The notes below the pieces were generated by a model, which saw only the letters and a program-made list of their open reading frames with translations, was not told the origin of the DNA and ran no database searches. A stretch of DNA of 19,761 bases from CAYMRL01 sp964473205 (GTDB taxonomy: Bacteria; Deinococcota; Deinococci; Deinococcales; Trueperaceae): the NCBI GenBank assembly GCA_964473205.1, contig CAYYOK010000061.1:1-19761 (forward strand), written 5' to 3'. Of the stretch, positions 13,315-19,761 are shown in pieces. Position numbers and translations under genes: made by a program. Within the stretch, counting starts at the first letter, position 1. The number at the start of each line of letters is the position of its first letter.

Positions 13315-15654
13315 ATGTCGGTCTCGAACCCTAGCCCAGGCTCGCGCGAGCAGCCGCCCAGCACGGTCAGCCTCTCGGTCGAGGGCATGACCTGCGCGGC
13401 CTGCGTCGCGCGCGTCGAGCGGGCCATCGCGAAGGTCGACGGTGTCGTCGCGGCCGACGTGAACCTGGCCACCGAGCGCGCCTCGGTGCGCTACCTGCCG
13501 GGCGTGGCGCTCCAGGAGAGCCTGCTCAGGGCCATCCAGGACGCCGGCTACCACGCCAGCGTCCACGAGGACGCCGCCGCCCGCGAAGCGGCCGAGCGTG
13601 AGGCCCGCAAGGCCGCGCTGAGCAGGCTGGCCGGCCAGCTGCGCCTGGCTGCGTGGGTGTCGGCGCCGCTGCTCGTGCTGAGCATGGCGCCGATGCTGCT
13701 GCCGGCTCTCGAGCACTGGCTTCACGAGCGCTTCCCGATGCAGCAGCAGGCGTACGTCGGGTTCGTGCTGGCGAGCATCGTGCAGTTCGGACCCGGACGT
13801 TACTTCTACCGGCGCGGTTGGCCGGCGCTGCGCTCGCTCAGCCCCGACATGAACTCGCTGGTGATGATCGGCACCACCGCCGCCTACCTCTACTCGGTCG
13901 TCGCGACCTTCGCTCCGCGGCTCTTGCCGCCCGGCACCGCTCATGTCTACTACGAGGCGTCGGCCGTCGTGATCACGCTGGTGCTGCTCGGGCGCTACCT
14001 CGAGGCGCGCGCCAAGGGCCGCACCAACGAGGCGATCCGCCGCCTGCTCGACCTCGCCCCGCAGACGGCGACGCTCGTGAAGGATGGCGAGGAGGTCGAG
14101 GTCCCGGTGGCGCAGCTGGCCGTCGGCGACACGGTGCTGGTGCGCCCAGGCGCGCAGGTGCCGGCCGACGGAGTCGTCGTAGACGGCTCTTCTTACGTCG
14201 ACGAGTCGATGATCACCGGCGAGAGCGTGCCCGTCGCCAAGGGCCCCGGCGGCGAGGTCATCGGCGCGACCATCAACTCGGCCGGCAGCCTGCTCTTGCG
14301 CGTCGAGCGCGTCGGCGCCGACACTGTGCTGGCGCAGGTGGTCAGGCTGGTCGAGGACGCCCAGGGCGCCAAGGTGCCGATCCAGGGCCTCGCCGACCGC
14401 GTCGTCAGCGTCTTCGTGCCGATCGTCATCGTCATCGCGGCGGCGACGTTCGTTACGTGGCTGCTGCTCGGCCAGCCCCCGGCGCTGCCGTTCGCGTTGG
14501 CTGCAGCGGTGGCTGTGCTGATCATCGCCTGCCCGTGCGCGATGGGCCTCGCCACGCCGACCTCGATCATGGTCGGCACCGGCAAGGCGGCGGAGATGGG
14601 CGTGCTGTTCCGCAACGGCGCCGCTCTGCAGGCGCTGGCCGGTGTGGGGGTCGTGGCGTTCGACAAGACCGGCACGCTGACGCGCGGAACGCCGGGGCTG
14701 ACGGACCTGGTCGCCGCTGAAGGTTTCGGCGAGGACGAGGTGCTGGCGCTCGCCGCTGCGGTCGAGGCGCGCTCGGAGCATCCGATCGGCGCGGCCATCG
14801 CCGCCGCTGCCAAGGAGCGGGCCCTGCCCATCGCCGACGTGGCGAACTTCGTCGTCGAGCCCGGCTTCGGCGTGGCCGGCACTGTGGCCGGGCGGGACGT
14901 GCGCGTCGGCGCCGCCCGCTACCTCGCGCGGCTGGGCGTGGACACGGGGCCGCTGGTGGGGACGGCCGACGCCTTGGCGGCGGACGGCAAGTCTCCGCTC
15001 TTCGTGGCCGTCGACGGGCGCCTGGCGGCGGTCATCGCGGTCGCCGACGACCTGAAGCCGACGAGCGTGGCGGCGGTCGCGGAGCTCCGGCGCCTGGGAT
15101 TGGCCGTCGCGATGGTCACCGGCGACGACGCTCGCACCGCCGGCGCCATCGCCAGGCGGCTAGGCATCGACGAGGTGATCGCCGAGGTGCTGCCTCAGGG
15201 CAAGGTCGAGGCGCTGGCTCGGCTCAGGCAGCGCTTCGGTCCGGCAGCGTTCGTCGGCGACGGCATCAACGACGCGCCGGCGCTCGCCGCGGCCGACGTA
15301 GGCGTAGCGATCGGGACCGGCACCGACATCGCGGTCGAGAGCGCGGACGTCGTCCTGATGTCGGGAGACGTCGCGAACGTCGGCCGGGCAGTCGCCCTGT
15401 CGCGCGCGACGCTCAGCAACATCAAGCAGAACCTGTTCTGGGCTTTCGCCTACAACGCGCTCCTGATCCCGGTGGCTGCCGGCGTGCTCTACCCCAGCGC
15501 CGGGGTTCTGCTGTCGCCGGTCCTGGCCGCCGCCGCGATGGGCGTCTCGAGCGTCTTCGTGCTCGGCAACGCGCTCAGGCTCAGGCGCTGGCGCGCACCC
15601 GCCGCGGCGAGCGTCACGCCGGGTGCGTCAGCCAGCGCCACCCTCGCGCACTGA
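13315..15654 (+). CDS. copA: Copper-exporting P1B-type ATPase CopA
   Basis: A 779-aa Cu(I) export pump of the inner membrane. One N-terminal HMA domain carries MTCAAC (Cys27, Cys30). The membrane part includes the CPC copper site (406-408), and near the end FAYNALLIPVAAG and MGVSSVFVLGNA supply the YN and M-x-x-S-S residues specific for Cu(I) (P1B-1 type). The actuator domain has TGESVP, the phosphorylation site is Asp450 in DKTGTLT, the nucleotide domain has SEHPIG, and the hinge is GDGINDAP (648-655). Every key residue is present. The ATG has AGGAGG 4 nt upstream. It is divergent from copZ-csoR and shares two CsoR-type operators, so it is expected to be induced by copper. Confidence 0.97.
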   Translation: MSVSNPSPGSREQPPSTVSLSVEGMTCAACVARVERAIAKVDGVVAADVNLATERASVRYLPGVALQESLLRAIQDAGYHASVHEDAAAREAAEREARKAALSRLAGQLRLAAWVSAPLLVLSMAPMLLPALEHWLHERFPMQQQAYVGFVLASIVQFGPGRYFYRRGWPALRSLSPDMNSLVMIGTTAAYLYSVVATFAPRLLPPGTAHVYYEASAVVITLVLLGRYLEARAKGRTNEAIRRLLDLAPQTATLVKDGEEVEVPVAQLAVGDTVLVRPGAQVPADGVVVDGSSYVDESMITGESVPVAKGPGGEVIGATINSAGSLLLRVERVGADTVLAQVVRLVEDAQGAKVPIQGLADRVVSVFVPIVIVIAAATFVTWLLLGQPPALPFALAAAVAVLIIACPCAMGLATPTSIMVGTGKAAEMGVLFRNGAALQALAGVGVVAFDKTGTLTRGTPGLTDLVAAEGFGEDEVLALAAAVEARSEHPIGAAIAAAAKERALPIADVANFVVEPGFGVAGTVAGRDVRVGAARYLARLGVDTGPLVGTADALAADGKSPLFVAVDGRLAAVIAVADDLKPTSVAAVAELRRLGLAVAMVTGDDARTAGAIARRLGIDEVIAEVLPQGKVEALARLRQRFGPAAFVGDGINDAPALAAADVGVAIGTGTDIAVESADVVLMSGDVANVGRAVALSRATLSNIKQNLFWAFAYNALLIPVAAGVLYPSAGVLLSPVLAAAAMGVSSVFVLGNALRLRRWRAPAAASVTPGASASATLAH

Positions 15655-15724
15655 GCGCCCTCTCCGCTATCCTGCTGTGACAAGGCTACTCAACTAGGTC
15701 AGGTACAGGTAGCGGAGGTAGGAC

Positions 15725-16195
15725 TTGAGTGACGCGGTGACGTACAACCTGCGCTCGGCGGTCGAGTTGGCGGCTCGCAACGTCGCTGCCGGGGGTGGCC
15801 CGTTCGGGGCCGTCCTGGTCACCGCGGACGGCCAGCGGTTCGAGGGAGTCAACCGCGTGACACTAGACCTCGATCCGACCGCTCACGCCGAGGTATGCGC
15901 CATCCGCAACGCGTGCCGAGCCTTGGGCAGGTTCTCGCTGGCAGGCTCCACGCTCTACGCGAGCTGCGAGCCGTGCCCGATGTGCCTCGCCAGCGCGCTG
16001 TGGGCGAGGGTGGACGCCGTGTACTTCGCTGCCGACCGCAATGCAGCGGCCGCCGCTGGCTTCGACGATGCGACCTTCTACACGTACTTCGACGCCGGTG
16101 GCGGCGACCTGATGCCGGTCACCCAGGTACTCGTCGCCGGCGCCGCCGAACCGTTCGACGACTGGGTCGCCGCTCCCGACCGCACCGAGTACTGA
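15725..16195 (+). CDS. guaD: Guanine deaminase-like nucleoside/base deaminase
   Basis: A 156-aa member of the CMP/dCMP deaminase fold, the same length as Bacillus guanine deaminase. Zinc ligands and catalytic Glu are His54 and Glu56 in TAHAEVCAIRNACR, with Cys84 and Cys87 in SCEPCPMCLAS. AADRNAAAAAGFDDATFYTYF and the ending PFDDW...RTEY resemble guanine deaminases, which turn guanine into xanthine; some related enzymes act on s-triazines or other bases. The start is TTG 15725, with GGAGGT 5 nt upstream; a GTG at 15737 is a weaker choice. It ends 3 bp before a peptide-type permease gene. The 70-bp gap after copA has a TGTGACA stretch at 15676 but no convincing full promoter. Confidence 0.82.
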   Translation: MSDAVTYNLRSAVELAARNVAAGGGPFGAVLVTADGQRFEGVNRVTLDLDPTAHAEVCAIRNACRALGRFSLAGSTLYASCEPCPMCLASALWARVDAVYFAADRNAAAAAGFDDATFYTYFDAGGGDLMPVTQVLVAGAAEPFDDWVAAPDRTEY

Positions 16196-16198
16196 GCC

Positions 16199-17141
16199 GT
16201 GCTGGCCTACATCGGAAGGCGCTGCCTGCTAGCTATTCCGAGCTTGCTCGGAATAGCCGTGATCGTGTTCGCACTGATGCGAGCCGTGCCGGGCGACGTA
16301 GTCACCGGCCTCATCGGGTTGGGCGAGGACGTCTCGGCCGAGCGCATGGCCGAGCTCAGGAGGATGTTCGGGCTCGATCTCCCCTTACACGTTCAGTTCG
16401 GGCAGTGGCTCGGAGCGGCGCTGCAAGGCGACCTGGGCAGCTCGCTGCGGACGGGGCGCCCCGTCGGGCTGGACCTGGCCCTGAGGCTGCCGGTCACCGT
16501 CGAGCTCGCGGTGCTCAGCCTGCTGGTGGCGCTGCTGCTGGCCTTGCCGCTGGGGATCGCGGCCGCCGTGTGGCGCGGGAAGCTCCCCGACTACCTCGGC
16601 TCGGCGTTCGTGCTGCTGGGGCTGTCGATCCCGTCGTTCTTCCTCGGCATCCTGCTGATCCTGCTGTTCTCGCTGCGCCTCGGCTGGCTGCCGCCGGCTG
16701 GCTACGTGCCGTTGAGCGAGGCGCCCCTCGCCAACCTCAGGCACATGATCTTGCCGGCGCTGTCGCTGGGCCTGATCCTGGCGGCCGCGACCGCCAGGAT
16801 CGTGCGCTCGACGATGCTCGAGGTGCTGGGGCTGGACTACGTGCGCACGGCTCGCGCCAAGGGGCTGCCAGACAGCAAGGTGACCATGAGGCACGCCCTG
16901 CGCAACGCGCTGATCCCGGTCGTGACCGTCGTCGGCCTGCAGTTCGGGTCGTTGTTGGGAGGCTCCGTGATCGTCGAGCAGATCTTCAGCCTGCCCGGCG
17001 TGGGGCGCTTCGCGCTGGAGGGCATCAACCTGAGGGACTACCCGGTGGTGCAGGGCGCCGTGTTGCTGATCGCCGCGGCGTTCGTGCTGGTCAACCTGCT
17101 GGTCGACATCGTCTACGCGCTCATCGATCCTCGGGTGCGCT

Positions 17142-17149
<8 letters not shown>
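16199..17149 (+). CDS. ABC transporter permease, DppB/OppB type
   Basis: A 316-aa inner-membrane protein. The N-terminal YIGRRCLLAIPSLLGIAVIV and FGLDLPLHVQFGQWL are classic for the first permease of peptide/nickel (family 5) importers. About six membrane segments follow, and the EAA loop for contact with the ATPase is YVRTARAKGLPDSKV, then LRNALIPVVT, with the C-terminal ALIDPRVRYG. The start is GTG 16199, 3 nt after the deaminase stop, so translation is probably coupled. Codons 12-20 form a perfect 26-bp palindrome. Substrates of such transporters range from peptides to opines, sugars and nickel; none can be named here. Confidence 0.93.
16232..16257 (+). promoter_or_regulatory. Perfect 12-bp stem inside the 5' end of the permease gene
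   Basis: GCTATTCCGAGC (16232-16243), TT, GCTCGGAATAGC (16246-16257). As RNA it is a very stable hairpin about 33 nt after the start codon. It lies wholly in coding sequence (codons 12-20, AIPSLLGIA) and uses ATT, TTG, GGA and ATA, codons that are scarce elsewhere in this GC-rich window. The DNA could also be a protein-binding site. Confidence 0.7.
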
Positions 17150-18017
<868 letters not shown>

Positions 18018-18139
18018 ACGCACCGGTCGCCCTCTCTTGTCGCGGTCCGCTCCGCGGCGTCGTAACATGCACTCTCAACTCAACGAGAGCGACGCGCGCG
18101 AGCTTGCGTACGGCTACGGTTGGGTCCCCTGGAGGTGGT
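18018..18139 (+). promoter_or_regulatory. Gap before the solute-binding protein gene, possible weak promoter
   Basis: This 122-bp gap contains TTGTCG (18037-18042) and TAACAT (18063-18068), each 4 of 6 to sigma-70 consensus but 20 bp apart, which is long. A small hairpin CTCTC (18072-18076) / GAGAG (18085-18089) with an 8-nt loop follows. A separate promoter or processing site would allow higher expression of the binding protein than of the permeases. Confidence 0.25.
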
Positions 18140-19660
18140 ATGAGACGCATCGCGATCAGCCTGTTGGTTGCCGTTGTCGGGTTCGCGTTCGCGCAGCCCG
18201 AGTACGGCGGCGTCCTGAGGGTGGGGATGCAGACCGACCCCGTCGGTCTGGATCCGCACATCACCAACGCGACCGCTACCCGCAACATGCTCGAGAACAC
18301 CTACGACACGCTGGTGATGTTCGACTCCAGCCTCGCCATCGTCCCCGGCCTGGCCGAGAGCTGGGAGGCCTCCGAGGACCTGCTCCAGTGGACCTTCCAC
18401 CTGCGCGAGGCGACCTGGCATGACGGCACGCCCGTCACCGCCTCCGACGTCGCCTTCTCGATCAACCGCATCAAGGACCCGGCCGTGGCCTCGCCGCGGG
18501 CCGGCAACTTCGCGGTCGTGCAGGCCATCGAGGCCACCGACGACCGCACCGTGGTCATGACTCTGGCGGAGCCGTTCACTCCGCTGCTGTCGTTCCTGGC
18601 AGCGAGCCTCAACGTCATCGTCCCGCAGCACGTGGTGGAGGCGAACGGCGACCTGCAGAACACCGTGGTCGGCAGCGGCCCCTTCAGCTTCGTCGAGTAC
18701 CTGCCGCAGACCCGCCTCGTGCTCGAGCGCTACGACGGCTACTGGGGCGTCGACGAGGCCGGCAACCAGCTGCCGTACCTCGACGGCATCACCTTCACCT
18801 TCTACCCGGACCCGACCGCACGCACCACGGCCATCCAGACCGGCAACGTCGACTGGATCGAGTACGTGCCGGCGGCCGACATCCCCATCCTGCAGGCCGA
18901 CCCCAACGTCGAGATAGTCGGTGGCCTGGCCGCCAACTTCCGCAGCGTGCAGTTCAACACCGAGGTCGCTCCGTTCGACGACTACCGCGTGCGCCAGGCC
19001 TTCGCCTACGCGATCGACAAGCAGGCGGTCGTCGACCTGGCCCTGTTCGGCACCGGCGGCGTGGTCGCGACCGGCACGACCATCCCCGGCGGGAACTACT
19101 ACGCGGTGGACTCCACCCCTTACGACACGCCGGACCGGGAGCGGGCGCGCGCGTTGCTGGCAGAGGCCGGTTACCCGAACGGCTTCGCGTTCGACTTCTA
19201 CATCACCAGCACCTACGACTTCCTGCGCGACCCGGCCGAGGTCATCCAGTCCGATCTCGCGGCCATCGGCGTGACCGCCAACATCGTCATGGAGGACTGG
19301 ACGATCTTCCTGCCCAAGTACCTGGCCAGCGAGTTCGCCGCCACCCTCTCCGGCTCCTCGGGCCAGACCGATCCGGACGCCTTCCTCTACACGCCCTTCT
19401 TCTCCACCAGCGGCGGGAACGTCTACAAGCTCAACGACGAGCGGCTGGACGAGCTCTTGCTGGAAGGTCGCCGCGAGCCGAACCCCGAGGCGCGCCGCGC
19501 GATCTACCTGGAGGCGCAGGAGCGCATCCTGGAACTCTCGCCCGCCGTCTTCTTGTTCCACTCCGCGCAGTACTCGGCGAACCGGCTGAACGTGGAGGGC
19601 TACGAGCACTTCCCGAACACCAGCTACCTGGGGTTCAGGACGACCTGGCTCGACCGCTGA
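18140..19660 (+). CDS. ABC transporter substrate-binding protein, family 5
   Basis: The start chosen is ATG 18140 (506 aa), which follows GGAGGTGGT and gives a clean signal peptide: MRRIAISLLVAVVGFAFA, then Q at the cleavage site. There is no lipobox Cys. YGGVLRVGMQTDPVGLDPHITN begins the mature protein, typical of peptide/nickel/opine-binding proteins (SBP_bac_5). LAESWEASEDLLQWTFHLREATWHDGTPVTASDVAFSINRI is the family signature. VRQAFAYAIDKQAVVD and DFYITSTYDFLRDPAEVIQSDLAAIGV are also standard. It captures the ligand outside the membrane for the DppBC-like permeases just upstream. The ligand cannot be read. Confidence 0.93.
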   Translation: MRRIAISLLVAVVGFAFAQPEYGGVLRVGMQTDPVGLDPHITNATATRNMLENTYDTLVMFDSSLAIVPGLAESWEASEDLLQWTFHLREATWHDGTPVTASDVAFSINRIKDPAVASPRAGNFAVVQAIEATDDRTVVMTLAEPFTPLLSFLAASLNVIVPQHVVEANGDLQNTVVGSGPFSFVEYLPQTRLVLERYDGYWGVDEAGNQLPYLDGITFTFYPDPTARTTAIQTGNVDWIEYVPAADIPILQADPNVEIVGGLAANFRSVQFNTEVAPFDDYRVRQAFAYAIDKQAVVDLALFGTGGVVATGTTIPGGNYYAVDSTPYDTPDRERARALLAEAGYPNGFAFDFYITSTYDFLRDPAEVIQSDLAAIGVTANIVMEDWTIFLPKYLASEFAATLSGSSGQTDPDAFLYTPFFSTSGGNVYKLNDERLDELLLEGRREPNPEARRAIYLEAQERILELSPAVFLFHSAQYSANRLNVEGYEHFPNTSYLGFRTTWLDR

Positions 19661-19684
19661 GCCGCGACTAGCGCAAGCGCATGA

Positions 19685-19731
19685 GGTCGGCCGCCCCGGG
19701 TCGGTGATGACCGGGGCGGCCGACCGGTCTT
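19685..19731 (+). terminator. Strong terminator hairpin after the transporter operon
   Basis: A perfect 15-bp GC-rich stem: 19685-19699 pairs with 19711-19725, with an 11-nt loop. It is followed by GGTCTT, a short and weak T-tract. It lies 25 bp after the binding-protein stop and marks the end of the transporter operon. Confidence 0.8.
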
Positions 19732-19761
19732 GGGCCTCCGACGGGCGCCGAGTCCGTGACC

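Noticed and set aside
13207..14781. 524-codon frame antisense to copA
   Set aside because: Its composition is that of a GC-rich shadow (Arg, Asp, Gly, Ala rich, no motifs), and it lies under a fully conserved ATPase and across the copZ-copA promoters.
18104..18139. Upstream start for the solute-binding protein
   Set aside because: It would add residues ahead of an otherwise ideal signal peptide and ignores the GGAGGT site directly before ATG 18140.
18080..19609. 509-codon frame antisense to the solute-binding protein
   Set aside because: It is Val/Gly/Asp/Arg-rich with no domain signature, while the plus strand encodes a complete family 5 binding protein.

Overview
The window is a 19.8 kb piece of a very GC-rich bacterial chromosome with short intergenic gaps. 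It holds 18 protein genes, all assigned from sequence motifs. There is no rRNA, tRNA, insertion sequence, phage gene or CRISPR array. The most likely source is a Deinococcota lineage, perhaps Truepera-like. Four things point that way: several TANNNT -10 boxes lie exactly 7 nt before a start codon (leaderless genes), mixed with genes that have strong AGGAGG sites; the copper repressor has a C-H-H ligand set, as I recall for Thermus CsoR; a secreted protein has a signal peptide ending AFA|Q; and GC is extreme. This is inference; an actinobacterium is not excluded. The run of 10 N suggests a draft or metagenomic assembly.

Region 1 (1-3207, minus strand): a probable operon of a glyoxalase-like VOC protein, a tyrosine phosphatase, a Gfo/Idh/MocA oxidoreductase and a partial sugar phosphate isomerase/epimerase. 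The last two are joined by a GTGA overlap and look like a carbohydrate or inositol-type catabolic pair. A divergent control region (3208-3329) separates this from a plus-strand YpfJ-type membrane zinc metallopeptidase (3330-4205).

Region 2 (4291-11710, minus strand) is the metabolic core. In transcription order it holds a type II pantothenate kinase-like protein, an M20 amidohydrolase, a trans-3-hydroxy-L-proline dehydratase (Cys/Thr active site), a 4-hydroxyproline 2-epimerase (Cys/Cys active site), an FAD D-amino-acid (D-hydroxyproline) dehydrogenase, an ornithine cyclodeaminase/mu-crystallin family reductase (probable pyrroline-2-carboxylate reductase) and an aldo/keto reductase. The middle genes are linked by 4-bp overlaps. 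Together they form two hydroxyproline routes: trans-3-Hyp to pyrroline-2-carboxylate to L-proline, and trans-4-Hyp to cis-4-D-Hyp to pyrroline-4-hydroxy-2-carboxylate. The later trans-4-Hyp enzymes (deaminase, ketoglutarate semialdehyde dehydrogenase) are not in the window. Two short tandem repeats begin exactly at the stop codons of the aldo/keto reductase and the pantothenate kinase.

Region 3 (11830-15654): a GNAT acetyltransferase (plus), then a copper-resistance module with csoR and copZ on the minus strand and copA divergently on the plus strand. The 195-bp copZ-copA gap carries two copies of CCCCAC-N5-GTGGGG, one at each promoter, which are probable CsoR operators.

Region 4 (15725-19660, plus strand): a guanine deaminase-like enzyme 3 bp ahead of two Dpp/Opp-type permease genes, then a family 5 extracellular solute-binding protein and a strong 15-bp terminator hairpin. 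No ATPase genes are present. The first permease gene contains a perfect 12+12 bp palindrome near its 5' end, built from unusually AT-rich codons.
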